Translations under genes and position numbers: made by a program
Origin: Polytrichum commune
Taxonomy: Eukaryota; Streptophyta; Polytrichopsida; Polytrichales; Polytrichaceae
Direction: 5' to 3'
Assembly: GCA_950295325.1 (NCBI GenBank)
Contig: OX485807.1
Coordinates: 38,594,440-38,658,439 of the forward strand
Length of the DNA stretch: 64,000 nucleotides
The notes under the pieces: model-generated
Told to the model about the DNA's origin: nothing
Database searches by the model: none
The model's input: the letters and a program-made list of their open reading frames with translations, nothing else
Part shown: in pieces, positions 34,371 through 46,647 of the stretch
How the letters are laid out: every line of letters begins with the position of its first letter
How positions within the stretch are numbered: position 1 is the stretch's first letter

Positions 34371-35859
34371 AACCTAACAATAAGCAATAAGATTTAAACC
34401 GACAACCTCCGCTCCATAGGATTTCAGGATATGAGAGAAAGAGTGACATCAAGGAGGTTGATATTACGGAGTTTAGAATGTACATTACATTCCTAGTAAA
34501 ATTCACAGTCAAGACATTTGGGCAACTGGCTTTGACGTTTTGTCAATATAAAGCATAAAGTGTTTACGACTCCACCTCCATTGGTGATAAAAAAAATATG
34601 AAGCCTTGGGGGATGAAGAGACCTTGAGTGGATCTCAACATGCGTATAAGTTATGTATAATGTATGCGTATAATGTAGATTTTGTTCTCACGGCCTACAA
34701 TGAACTTGCATGCCGGGCTCGCATTCTGAAATGTTTTCGAAAGACCCTTCGGAGGATTCATGTGTCTTCAAGATAAGTGGCTCCGATCATATAACACTTC
34801 GATGTGTAAAAAAATCATATCAAAGAACTAGTATAGGCCTTACGAAAAGCACTCTACTTTAGTTAAGTTCACCCATAAAATCAACGATAGTTAAGAAGGA
34901 GAGCAATTCAAGTAGTAATTGAAAATAAGTTCAATCTCCTTGGATCAAAGCACTTTGACCTTTTCAGAGAATGTTTCCATTTTCTGACATTCAGGGTTTA
35001 ATTTTATCTCAAAACATTACACTTTATCTTAGATTTGATTTGCTAAACTCAATAATATTTATCATAATTTATCATCAAGTTTGAAAGAAATAAACAAACT
35101 ACCTAACTAACAAATAGATAAAATCTGTGTTGTCCATGCACAAGAAATTCACAAAACATGCAATTGTCCCAGAAGTATCCAAATATAGGATCCATTATAT
35201 TTGCATTAAAAAGATTCTAGGTTCAAATTGTTGCTTGCTAACGATTAGAAATTACTTGCTTGCAAATCAAAGAAAAATGAAATATCATGTTTAAAATGGA
35301 AACAACCTATTCAAACTACCCAAAGGTCCTATGGTAGAGTTTAGTAACTGGTATTCGAGTAAGTATGGACATGTTTTCAAAATTTGGACTTGTTGTTTGC
35401 TTCAATTCTATAGCTGGATTCATTCATGCCCTTATGATAGACCTAAATTTTGTGGGAGATATGTGAGTCCTTAGTGATTACTTGAATGTTAGGCTATTCA
35501 AATATGATGGAAATTTTGAACATATTTATGTAATTAACTTAAGCCAAATCCATGCAATCATTTGGTGAATAATGAAAACATCATCAAAACAACTACTATA
35601 ATATTTTCATTATCAACTCTGCAAATTCTATTGAAGGATCCTACCATACCTTCCAATCGCATGATTCTATCATTCTATGATAGAATCTAGCATGTTGTAA
35701 TTATGGACTTGGACTTAGTCCAATTCTACTTAAATAAAAAAATTTAATAAAGAGGAAAATATCAATAATTAGTTACATCCAAGATTCGCACCCTAATTTA
35801 AATGTTGGTTGGCAAGTAAACCATGTCCAGGGGGTGGACTTCCCATTGGAAATCTAAAT
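34371..35859. other. No gene seen
   Basis: AT-rich sequence without long frames, tandem repeats or recognisable element ends. Confidence 0.5.
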
Positions 35860-36895
35860 GGCGTGCATGGGTCACTATGAGATCAAACCCCGTGTACACA
35901 AGAAATTTATAGAGGAGAACCATAGTATATCTACTAACGGCTAGGAAATGCCTCCACTACATACATTGAATATTCATCATGAAATAAAAAGGCATTTATT
36001 ACATATGCAATCCACTTTCACGTTTCCAATGAAAATGTCATTAGCAACTTTTTCATGAATAGAATGTAACTCAATGATTGCCGGGGAATTGCCATAGGCA
36101 CATTTATATTTATACATTCTATAGTCCAAGCAATCATCTTTATAACCACCCACCAATAAGTATCAAAGGAAACTTTTTTATTTGGCAAAATCTACTTCAA
36201 AAAAGGAAGTGATATCATGATCAAATGCAACAACGGTGACAAGATTTAACTCCGCTAAATATGATATTTAGTGCCACCAATTCTAATTGCCTTGCTCAAT
36301 ACTAATTGCAAACCGCAGTGTAGTGTCACCAACACTAAATGTTAACCCAACATTATTTGTCGTTCCTTGTAATTTTTTGGGCGGGAGATTACATATTTAC
36401 AGTGGTGCAATTATTGTTACTTACCAAGTGATTTTTCATCCAACTTTTGAAATATCCATGGCAATATTTCATCACAAGTTGCTGACAAGAGAAGGTAGGG
36501 TTTTGGCCAATGGATGAAGTCATCCATCATCCATGACAATACTTGTTCACTTGTTCAAGATTGAAGTCTTCAACATATACCCTTCAAAATATACCTCTCT
36601 CAAAATAGCCCTCTAAAAAACGACCCCAAATTGAAAATGAAGACATCACTTGAAGTCCTCAATATAATTTGCCTACCATAAGAACCAACAAGCATAGGGC
36701 ATTGTCACTATAAGAGTGGATTTAGATGCTTGATTCATAATTTTTCATATTGTACTAGGAACATGTACCATATAATTCATGCACAAATTTAAAATGAGTT
36801 TTGTATTTCATTTTTATATTCTTGGATTGACGTCTTGGACTTGAAGCAACTTCAAAATGAAACTCATACGAGGGCTTCAATCTTTAACACTATCC
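35860..36895. repeat. Three repeat copies in series
   Basis: Bases 35860-36090 pair with 30140-30420 (direct), 36240-36545 with 31490-31890 (inverted) and 36825-36895 with 28271-28385 (inverted). No gene is present. Confidence 0.6.
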
Positions 36896-37059
36896 GCCAC
36901 GCAAGAGCACATGGGGCTCGTGTTTTGTTTATGGAGACTACTTGTCGGCCCACAAACCAATGTCAAGTATTTAAAGGCAGAGTCAATGTCCCCTTTTATC
37001 CCTCCCAAATGGTGTTGGACCCACAAGTGTATCCGCTTTGGAATCAGGGATCGGGGAGA

Positions 37060-37245
37060 TTTTTGGGCATAGTCGGTTGAGATCCTAATGTTTGCAAGTC
37101 CAACCGGTTACATGTTGACATCCTTCGGTTTTTTCTATAGTAATTTGAGGTATATTCCATAAATTCCTCTAAAGTGATCGGTAATTCTCCTGAAGTCTTG
37201 AACTTCAACCGGTTATTTCTCAAACTCAACTGGTTCATCTGTAAC
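37060..37245. repeat. Dispersed repeat, direct copy at about 49432-49640
   Basis: Both copies carry GATCCTA..GTTT, AACCGGT and the block TCTTGAACTTCAACCGGTT in the same order. It is non-coding, of unknown type. Confidence 0.65.
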
Positions 37246-39190
37246 TAACTGCCGGTTCTCCCTGATCATAGTTTGGAATGGCGTTAAGAGGCTAAATAAT
37301 GATATGTATGTGGGTATTTATGTGGACACTCTTCTCCACCAGAAGCCTACAATTGAGTTATATATGGCAAGCCTTGGAGTTTAAAATGGACATAAGTTTT
37401 TAATTAAAAAAAAATGGTGATGATGAGAATGGACTATGGGGAGCAAACACGGTCAAAAGTTTACAAAAAAAAAAATGCTCTGGTATACTAAAACCATAAA
37501 GTTTTTCATCAAACGCCTAAAAGTAGTAGCAAAGTGTTGCTTAAATTGGATTTTACTTTACATGGCGACGTCTATTGTTGTGTTAGATTCTCAAATATGA
37601 AATATCAAGATGAGATCTTCAAAGCTTATCGTTGAAAGTGATGCTCAAAAGGTAATTGCTAAATTTGGTTTTGGACATAAATTCAATGACCTTAAATATT
37701 TTGAGGTTGGATTTTTTCCATATTTGTTGAATTCATAACAAACTTGAGGGGCACCATTGTAGATTTTTTGTAGAACATTATCAATTTAATATAATTTTAT
37801 CATGTTTTAAACAAATTGTAAACAATTACTTGTTTAATTGCACTTACTCACACACTACTTGCACCATCTTCTAAAATATGTAGTCTTTTCCTGAAAAAAT
37901 AAAATTGCTCAACATAAATTGCTTGGATTTGTAGATCAATGTGTTTTAAAAACGTTCATGAGTTTCTCCTTCACAAAATTCAAAATTAATATATAAATTT
38001 GAATCACTTTCACTTAAACCTATGCAGGTAACTGGAGCTGCGTACTTGACTGTGCTTGCACCCTACATGCTCAACATATATTGACCGTTCTAGATTCAAG
38101 AATGAACACAATCGGGAGTCATTAGGAGGGTCTACACGTGCTCATTCAATGAATAAGGGAATATTCACTTTGGACTTTGACAACTTTTGTATTGCTATGG
38201 TAATTTTCAAACTTCATTCACTACAATTTTCATATCTCACAATTGCTGACTTTCGGAAACAATGTCAACCCGATCCAACAATCATAAATGTTTGTGGAGT
38301 TGGAAGTGCCCACAAAAAAACCATATACCTTAGAGCTTTGGGGGAACTAATACAAGTAACGTTGTAAGAATTGCCTTGGCATGGATCATGTGAGCGCTCT
38401 ATGAAGCTCTTTTCTCCTTCTAGTCCAACTTTGCTCCGAACTGGCCACAATTTGCAAATTGGGTAAGCCGTTAACACCCAACTAGTGCTAATCACACAGT
38501 AACTCCGATTTTAACAATTATTGTTCATGCCCTTCTCTTCTTCCTTGTTCCCTTCTGTCTTAATTTTGCTTCCACTTAGAGCGCTCGTAGTCCTTATTTC
38601 TTTGTATAGGTTCAGCTGACGGTTCAACCTAACCCTTCCCATTTTCCGATTGGTCCTCTACTTCATCCCCTCCAATCACCCCCTTATTACCTTTTTTGTT
38701 TTATCGTACCCCAACCAACTGGTGACTCTTCCCACTTCGTCTCCACGCCTAACCTGTTCATCAAGTCTATTTTAATTTTACTCTTACTTCCGTGAGGATT
38801 GCTCTTTGGAGACCCTAATTTCATCCTTGGTGGTTTAAGTTCCAGTTCCCTTTCCAACGGCCTGGCCCATCGGCAGGAAGGGAGTGCTTAAGTTAACCGG
38901 TTTCCGGTGGCGCCAGTTTATGAACTTCAGACTCGAGCTCTAGCGGTTTAACTAATTGGCTACGCCGTTAGAACTACGAAGATAAGTAAGTTAACCCTTA
39001 AAGGACAATGCTGCCCCACGGGCTTGGTATTATTTTGGGAGAATCTTGTTCAAAACTTCTACTCCATTACACCAAATGGAGTTTTTAGAATGTCAAATCG
39101 AGCACCTTAGCAAGATCTATACTTCTTTAGAATAGAGCCTATGTAAATTAATTGGTTAATCATGCTTAAAATGAATTTAAAAATATATTT
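37246..39190. other. No gene seen; pyrimidine-rich block at 38540-38800
   Basis: AT-rich DNA, with a strongly T+C-biased 250-bp stretch at about 38540-38800 followed by mixed sequence containing palindromic TTAACCGG motifs. The short frame at 38056-38367 has no recognisable domain. Confidence 0.4.
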
Positions 39191-39199
39191 TGGGTGTGG

Positions 39200-39800
39200 T
39201 ATCGGGAAAGCATATGTCCTTTAAGGGTTAAGCAAGAGGGGGTTGGTTGCCAAAAAGGCAATTGGGATTTAATCTGGTGGCGGAGGTGTGACGGCTGTGG
39301 CAACGGTGCAGTCAGAATTTCATTAAGGGGGCCGAGGGAACCCGAATTGGGGGGGTTGGGAGTCGGGACTTGGGTTCTGGGGTTGGGGTCGAGATCGAGA
39401 GGGCACAGCAGCAGGCAGGAGGAGGAGGAGGAGGACTTCTGATCACTCGGCTGCGATTAGCGGGTCCAGGACTTGCTATTGGGTTGGCGATCGGATCGGG
39501 CGGCAGGGCAGGGATGGTCGAGGAGTCGGCCGGATTTGGAAGGGAGTTGTTCCTCTTTCTTATGATGTTGTGATCGACACTTTTGTAGTTGTTCAGTGGA
39601 GATGTGTCTTTTGTGGGATGCTCCCCTTCGTGGGAGGCTGTTAGGCCGTGGGCTGTAATCGTAACTCTGATTTCATCACAATGTTGGCCGGAGAAAAGGG
39701 GAAACCCCAACTCCGTGTGTAAGGCCGACGTGTAATGAAGAATTGGGATCGGTTGTCGATCTGCACCATTTTTCGGAATCATGAAAGGAGAATGGGATGT
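39200..39800. other. GC-rich island of unknown origin
   Basis: Composition changes sharply to GC-rich, with G-rich runs on the plus strand. A 156-codon minus-strand frame (39782-39312) is rich in Pro, Ser and Ile and contains a PPPPPP run. An overlapping plus frame is equally open, so composition alone may explain both. It could be a first exon, a UTR or a piece of an unseen element. Confidence 0.25.
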
Positions 39801-41410
39801 ACGCTTCCGCTGTGAGATGTTTGTACTAATTTTGCTTAGGGCAGTAAACTAGGGTCAGCCTCCAACTGGTTGCACTACTGGGTTTACAGATCAATTTAAA
39901 ATGTTGCATCTAGAAATTGCCACTATTACAAATCACACTGTTATCCATGAATCAAGAACGACATGGATCCTTTGGAAATTGTAGGTATATGAGATATTGC
40001 ATATAGTAACACACATTGTTCACATGCTACAAACCGAAGGTTGCCGAAGCAAACTTGTTAATGTTGATTTCAAGATCACATCTAGACATTGGACGTTCTC
40101 AAATAACTTGATCAACTCCAAGTAACCACTTTTTTTGCTTTAAAAAAATAAATTGTCCTCTTAAATCAAGAATACAATTATTTTGGTTGAATTTGTTTTC
40201 TGGTGTTTGAAGCACATGTGGGTTTGTGATGTACCAAAACATGAGCGATGATACTAATAGACCTTATTGAAGGATGGTTCAAAATGAAAGATTGGTTTGA
40301 ATTGAGAGTGACACTGATTTAAGACATGTTAATGAAAAGGGTCCTAAGGTGTGTCAAGTTTCTTTCAAGTGTTTGATGTGCATTTTTTTTTATAGATTTT
40401 CACATCTAAATTAGCTTATATTATTTCTAGGAAATATGAGGTCCTAATCATGCTTATGTTGCATAAAAAAAATTTCTATAAAATCTTACTTACAAATCTA
40501 AACTTTTGGAAAGTGATATTTGGACATGCAAACCTCCTCTTTTCAAAGATGTTATGATTCCATTGCATTCAACCACACCATTTGCTGCCTAGAGGTCTCA
40601 AAGTGCCACTTCAGCTAATAATTACCAATATGATACTATTTGTCAACATAAGTAACTTTTATACTAAACATTTATTTGCATTATAACCCTTATCGTAGCA
40701 CATTGGGATACTTGAAGTGAAAGTTGTGCATCGTGGTATGCAAGGGGAAGACATTATTAAGCATAGTAATGGCACGTGTTATTTGTTTACATTTTGGTAT
40801 GCAAGAGGAAGATATTCTTGAGATATACAAAAGCCAAAGTCGTATTTTGTGTACTGTACTTTTTGTCAACTTGAAGACCATTATGTAACATAGGCATACA
40901 CCTCATGACACTATTGAACATACTCCAACCAAGTGTCATGAGGTGACACTAATGGTGAAGTTGTCGATCGTTAGTGTAACCTAGGATACAACTCAAAATA
41001 GGGTAAGTGACATTATTACGCATGTGACACTAAATTTCATAAATGGTGTAATGAAAAAGGGTCATCAGTTGCACTCAAAATTTGAGCACATCTAAGAAAA
41101 AAAAAAACCATTTTTATTGTCGGAAGTAGGTACATATGCCGTCTATTGCCATAACAACAACAACAAAAAACGAATGAAAATGAGTTCATTTGCATCCTGA
41201 CCCACCCCTTCCAAAATTTCTTAGTTGGACAACATCCTCATGGGACATTAGGGGTTAAGGAAACATGTGAGTAGCTTATTAGTGGCACTTCAAGAATAAT
41301 TCACAAGATACCAGATTGACACTGAAATTAGTAAATTCGCTCAACTACTTTCATTCTCCTAACATAGATGTGCTAATAGCAGGAGTGGAGTTACTTCCGA
41401 ATGAGCTCAT
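39801..41410. other. No gene seen
   Basis: AT-rich intergenic DNA with scattered GTGACACTAA motifs resembling decayed MITE ends near 40905-41050. It ends at a (GAA)n microsatellite that marks the 3' end of the LINE. Confidence 0.45.
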
Positions 41411-41961
41411 GAAGAAGAAGAAGAAGAAGAAGAACTCCGGTCCCTACTAGGGGCCGGAGTGAATAAAGTGTTTGTTCGTAGGACAACCGTGGCCGTACCC
41501 CAGGGTAGTGGCGTTGGGTGTAATACTACTTCACCCTTTGGAGGGAGTAGACACTATGTTAGTAACTTAGGTTTTAACCGGTTGAACTGGGGGGGGGGGG
41601 GGAGGGGGGTGCGTAGGGTGCATGGGTTTTAATTAGAGTTTTGTGGGTCTTGCTACTTTGTTTGAGACGAGAAGCGTGCGTATTTGTTTGGAGTATAAGT
41701 GGTGGTTGGTTGTATAGTTGGTCGCCAAGTCATGGTTCCAAGGTTGGTTGGATAAGGACGTGCGTGTTGTATTAATACGGTCCGGGTTCGATTCGCGTTG
41801 AATCCGTCTAAGCGTGTTAGTGCAATACACTTTGACTTGGTGCTGCAAGTGAGTTAATCATAGGCAGGAAAGTTATGCCAACCAGCCGGCTACTCCCCGC
41901 CTTTCTGAGCTATAGGTGGTATCTTAATAACTAGTGGTCTGACCACTACCCCTCTCTAATT

Positions 41962-42391
41962 TTAATTATGATTTTGTAAGTCTGTGATGGGTTGTCTATT
42001 TTCTATTCGTCTTTTATGGACCAATATTGAGTGTGCGTATTGTGTGGCGATAACATTGATTTGTTTGAATGTGCTCCTAATTTGGGATGGAGGGAGTTTA
42101 AGTTTTGTTTCTAGTTCGTTCATCGAGGGGATGTGAGTTGTGGCTCTGGCCCCGGATGCTAGTACTATAAGTGGAGCTACTTTCCATCCTCTCGCTATGA
42201 TATTGTCGATGAGTGGTTGGTATTTGGTGAGTTTCCGCTCTCTTGTGTCAGTAGAGAACCTGTCATTGCAGTATGTGAATTCGATGAATTGTATAGTGAT
42301 TGTTGGGGTAGGTACTTCTGGGGGTGGAGAGTTGTATGGGTGGCCTAGCAAACATAGTATGTCGGGTTTGAGCCTAGCGTTGCAGTAGCAT
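41962..42391 (-). pseudogene. LINE restriction-like endonuclease (RLE) domain
   Basis: The minus-strand frame contains LKPD at about 42361-42372, then IQFIEFTYCNDRF, then ERKLTKYQPLI and a hydrophobic segment ending LASGARATTH. This matches the RLE layout of R2-type elements: K-PD, then a strand with an acidic residue, then K..KY, then a GARG-like turn. The frame continues into a conserved-looking tail (ILVHKRRIEN). It lies downstream of the zinc knuckle, as expected. A stop codon just upstream and a different frame from the RNase H show decay. The metal-binding residues of the PD-(D/E)XK fold appear to be present. Confidence 0.65.
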
Positions 42392-42491
42392 CTCTAGGTG
42401 TCACATGTGCATGGGAGTAACCATGGTGGAACTGTGTTTTCTTGGGGAAGTTCATTATATGTGCCTGCATTCATAAGTATGTAGTGTCTTG

Positions 42492-43541
42492 TTATTTGTT
42501 GGAGATGAGAAGTTTGCGTATTTCCCATATTGCTTTGTTATGTCTATTTGTGATGAGTGCATGGATGTGTTGTTGTTTGCATTTTAGGAGTACGTGTAGC
42601 CATGTGTCTGCTTTTGGTGAGGTGCATATGGGACATGTGTGGGATGGATATGCGATTCGTCCAAAGAGAAGTTGTTTCCTAGCGTGTCCCATATATTGTC
42701 CGGTTCGAAATTTTACTAAACATGTTTTTTGTTTATTTGTGATGACTGGATTATTCCAGAAGTCATTTGATAATGCTTTGTCAATATCTTTATTATCAAG
42801 CCATTTGTGTAATTGGTGTGTTTGAGTTGCTATGAGGGCTAGGTTATGTTTTTTGTCGTATTTAGTGATGTATTTGCCAAGGTGCCTGATGGGGCCTTTA
42901 TCTGGTGTATCTTGCATTGAGTGCCACCAACCTTTTTGGAGGTAGTATGGCGTGGGGTGTGCGTGTTCATACGTGGCTAGGGCATCTCTATGTTCTAATT
43001 CACATCCCATTTTGGCTAATTTGTCTGCTTGCTCGTTGCCACTAATATTCGTGTGGGCTTTGACTTTATGTAGTGTGGTGGTTTGTGTGCGGGATTGTAA
43101 CATCTTAATAATTGATTCAAGTATCTTCTTGTCTGGGTGACTATTGTGTGAGGTTGGATGTTTTGTTTGTGTGTTTATGAGGTATAAAACGTTAAGACAG
43201 TCTCTGAAAATGTGTGCGGGTTCATTTCGGTATGTGGTGGTGAGGAGGCATAGGGTGTGGTGGATAGCCATCAATTCCGCTCGTAGTATATTTTGGAGGC
43301 CTGGTAGTCATTCTGAAATTTTAAGGTTTTTAAAAGGGTTATATACTCCATATCCTGCCTTTTCTCGTCTCCAATGTTCTTGGGTTATTGCTTTGGGTGG
43401 GATAAATGACCCATCAGTATAATAACAATATTGCGGTGGATATTTGAGGGGTAGGCATATGTCATGGTTTATGATTGGTGGGATAGTGGTATTATGGGTT
43501 GGAGGTGGGGGGGGGGGGGCGGGTATGTGAGTTGGGCCCAT
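42492..43541 (-). pseudogene. LINE RNase H domain and zinc knuckle, one internal stop
   Basis: In one minus-strand frame, YTDGSF (about 43430), RAELMAI (about 43275), IFRDCL (about 43203) and VKAHTNISGNEQADKLAK (about 43040) give the D-E-D-D set of an RNase HI fold. A single TGA at about 43308 interrupts it. The C-terminal part carries CPICTSPKADTWLHVLLKC, a CCHC-like knuckle, then a conserved RHN. RNase H removes RNA template from the hybrid during reverse transcription. All catalytic acids are visible even though the frame is broken. Confidence 0.75.
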
Positions 43542-44272
43542 TTCTTACTACGGTTTACTGAGGTGTTCATTGGTGTGGGTGGTGCGGTTGTGTTGAATAT
43601 AGTAGGTATTTGTAGAGATGCACCGATAGTGTTCATGCGACATGCGTATCTTGTGGTTCCGATGGACGTAGTTTTGTGGTGGATACATAGTATTCTAATG
43701 TCTCGGCTTTCTATTCGAGGTTCGATTTGTAGTTCTGGGGGTATCGTGGGTTCTTCGTATGTAATGGTGTCTACTTTAAAGTGCGTGATGACGTGTGAGT
43801 CCAGGAAAGGACCTTCATGAGGGTGAAGATTATGATACCAATTTGGATAAGTTGTTATAAGGATTGTAATTGTGTCGGGGTTGTTGTAGGCAGCAAGTCG
43901 TGCCCAATGGAGGGCTTGTTGGGTGTCTGTTTCTGTATGTGGGTGGGCATACCCGTTACATGTCCATTTGTGTTGACATGCCGTTCCTCTTGACTCGAAA
44001 ACTTTGTCTCGGGAAAAAGTGGAGGATAATTGTCTTAGCGTGATAGGGCATGTGACGGGTGATGAAAAATATGAATGTGTGATATGGAAGGAGTCTAGAA
44101 TATGGTTAATGATGGCATTTGGGAGTGTATATTGTGATAGTTTGAGGGGGTCACTTTTGGGCATTCGGTATTTGTACCTTTGGTATAACCATACTACTTC
44201 TTGTTCGAAGGATTGTGTGGGGGGTTCGAGATGGTGAGGTCTGTGTAATGCATTTTGGTATTGTTCCCACAA
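43469..44272 (-). pseudogene. LINE linker region between thumb and RNase H
   Basis: 267 open codons have no named motif, but they are continuous in sense with the flanking domains. Coding sense upstream is recovered to about 44437 in this same frame. Both edges are G-runs on the plus strand (poly-C on the coding strand), where the frame changes. It is rich in His, Thr and Pro, like the rest of the element's protein. Confidence 0.6.
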
Positions 44273-44405
44273 CCATTGTAGTCGTTGTTCGGGGATGGTA
44301 ATTAAGTGACGGCCGTCATTGTCGTATATGTGTGCTACACCATGTTGGCTTTGGATGATGTTTTGAGTGCAGGCGATGTCATTATCTGGGTTACATTCGT
44401 TGATA

Positions 44406-45614
44406 TTAACATGACATAGGGGTATAATTTGTGTGTGGGGGGGGGGGGGGAATGTATCTAGTATCTCTTAGTTGTTCTTCATTAAAGTGTAATTTTAAGA
44501 TGTTGGTAAAGTGTTGATTTTGTTTGTGGGTATAATATTGTGTTAGAAGTAGAATGTTATGGTTAATGGTGTTTTGGTTGTTCCATGGGAACAAGTCTTT
44601 TCGGGGAAGCCACTTGTTGTATATGGTTTCGTGGGGGAGTATCCATTGGCATAGGTAGGATGTGTAATTTTTGGTAATTTTGTTTTTATCTTTGTAGGAG
44701 TGGGGGCGGTCGTTTATTATAGAGTGAATTGGGTATTGTATGTGGTTGTTTTGTATATACGAGGGTGGCTTCGGGTATTCCGGAGGTGGAGGTGTAGGTA
44801 GGTGTGCATTATGTCTTTCTAATCTTGTGTCTATGTGGTGGTTGTGTATTTTGTAAGGGTTTCTGAGGATGTTTGATAGGGTATGTGTTGGGCAATTATT
44901 TAGGCATGGATTATGACACGGTGGTTCACAAAAAAGAGCTCGGGCTTGTTCTAGGGCGGCTTGTGTTGTTTTAGTGAGTGTGCCATAGTACAGTTTGAAG
45001 TCATCGTTTGTCATTAGATGTATGCCGTTGGGGTGTGTTATGTGCTTGAGTTCGGTTATGTTGTGGATGATGAATTTATGTAGGTATTTAAGGGAGAGTG
45101 TGGGAGTTAGTGTTGGTATGGTTTGTACTTGGTGCATCCATTGGGTTTCTAAGGGTGTGGAGAGGAGGGGAAATTTCTCGAGTTGGCTCTTGAGGTGAAT
45201 GCCACTAGTTGTTTTTAGTAAGAATAGTGTGCGTGTAATTGGTGATCGGATACAATCTTGGCGGGATATGCGTGATAGTTTAAGGGATCCGCCATATTTG
45301 GCAAGTATGTGTTTAGTTAATCCATTATATATTTTTCCTAGTCGCCCTTTGTCATTGAGGACGTTAATAAGTTGTTCGCTTATACATGTAAGATATGCAT
45401 TTTTTAGTGAAAAGGCTTCTGTGCCGAACATATCTTGTGGTAGCTGTGTAACCGCATTGGACATGCATTTCGGTAGGCCGCATATATTTTTGTGTAGGGC
45501 GATTATTCGTTTATCGAGTTTCTTAATGGCGGGGAGTGAATATGGAACGGCATAGAAATTGTAGGCGATGCCAGCTCGTATGACCGTGTCAATCATTTGG
45601 ATTTTTTGTTTCAT
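44406..45614 (-). pseudogene. LINE thumb and post-RT region
   Basis: 402 codons are open, continuing the RT domain in another frame after a break near 45787. Early residues include TVIRAGIAYNFYAVPYS and LDKRIIALHKNICGLP, typical of the RT thumb and the C-terminal helix region of non-LTR elements. The open frame ends in a proline run encoded by poly-C (44450-44437). Confidence 0.6.
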
Positions 45615-45708
45615 GGTGGCTGGGCATGCGGTTAGTAGCTTGTATTGTTTGATTAGTTTAGTTGTTGTTATGTGTGTTTGAGTTTTCCATTGTAGTGAGG
45701 GGACTAGA

Positions 45709-46586
45709 TTAATCCCAAGATAAACATATGGCTTGTGTTGGCTTAGGATAGGTATGGGTTGATTTCTGAAGTTTATGTTGATATTTTTTTATGTGTGTTT
45801 TGAAGGCTTGGGGGTTTAATTTTGTTTTGTTGGGGCAACCCGTGATTGCGCATTTTGGGATGCCGAGGTCCATACCTACCCACTCACAGAATTTGTCCAA
45901 TTTATTTAGTTGGAGTTGGAGGGATGGCAAGTTATTGGATATTGCGGCCAGGTCGTCTGCGTAGGCTGCGGAGCTTAGTTTTGTATGAGAGGTGTGAAAG
46001 GTGTATCCATTGTTTCCTCGTTGCAGCCATCGTAGGAGTGGTTCAAGAAATATAATAAAAATATAGGGGCTCAAGGTGTCACCTTCTATAGTTCCACGTT
46101 GTATGGGTATGTGTTTTGTTTGATCAAAATGTTTTCCATTAAAGGTAGTAGTGGATTGTGAGTAGATATTGCCCACTAGGGCCACAACATCTTTGGGTAG
46201 CCTATGTCCATCATAATGGCGAGAAGTCTGGCATGATCAATAGATCCGAAGGCAATTTTGAAATCGATGCATAATATGTAAATGTCTTGAGTGGTAAGTC
46301 TTGCATCTTCTAATGCCGTTATGAGGGTTTATAGCTGTCGTGCGGTGCATCGTTTAGCCCTAAAGCCTTCTTGGCTGTCGTGTAAGATTTGATATTTTTC
46401 TCCGTATGTGGATAATATGCTTGTAAGTGTACTAGTAAATAGTTTGTAGATTGTATTAGCGACTGCGATTGGTCTATGATTAGTAAGGTGGTGGGGGTTG
46501 CCATTTTTGTATAGGAGTATTGTGAGGCTTGTTTTCCAGGATGCGGGGATTTGTTTTTGTTTGTAGCAGTGGGTAAAAAATAGCAT
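45709..46586 (-). pseudogene. LINE reverse transcriptase, frameshifted
   Basis: The first open part (46586-46329) shows IPASWKTSLTILLYKNG, NHRPIAVANTIYKL and a QEGFRAKR-like motif, all classic non-LTR RT fingers. The second part (46185-45709) has RGTIEGDTLSPYIF and the catalytic AYADD box. Between them, motif A (LCIDFKIAF) is readable in sense, but a stop and a one-base deletion near 46195 interrupt it. The catalytic aspartates are present, yet the copy cannot produce one protein. Confidence 0.8.
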
Positions 46587-46647
46587 GAACTTATTACATA
46601 GCTGGAGATGTCCGTTCGCATCATCCCAATTATACTTTACTGTGGAA

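Larger units (their letters stand above)
41411..46640 (-). mobile_element. Non-LTR retrotransposon with RT, RNase H and RLE, 5'-truncated
   Basis: On the minus strand the order is RT fingers and palm (46586-45709), thumb and linker (45614-44406), a second linker (44272-43469), RNase H (about 43440-42950), a CCHC-like knuckle (about 42620) and a restriction-like endonuclease region (about 42370-42000). A 3' UTR follows, ending in (TTC)n on the minus strand (plus-strand GAA repeats at 41411-41432). Frames change at several points and stops interrupt, so the copy is dead. The 5' end stops where the pogo-like element at 46648 begins, so any N-terminal APE endonuclease is not visible. The presence of both RNase H and RLE recalls the Dualen/RandI type known from green algae, but I cannot place the clade. 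Confidence 0.8.

Noticed and set aside
38900..38990. Possible tRNA on the minus strand (TAGCCAATTAGTTAAACCG as an A-box)
   Set aside because: No convincing B-box and no cloverleaf could be folded by eye.
39312..39782. 156-codon minus-strand frame as a gene
   Set aside because: Pro/Ser bias follows from local GC-rich composition, an overlapping frame is equally open, and no domain or splice context was found.
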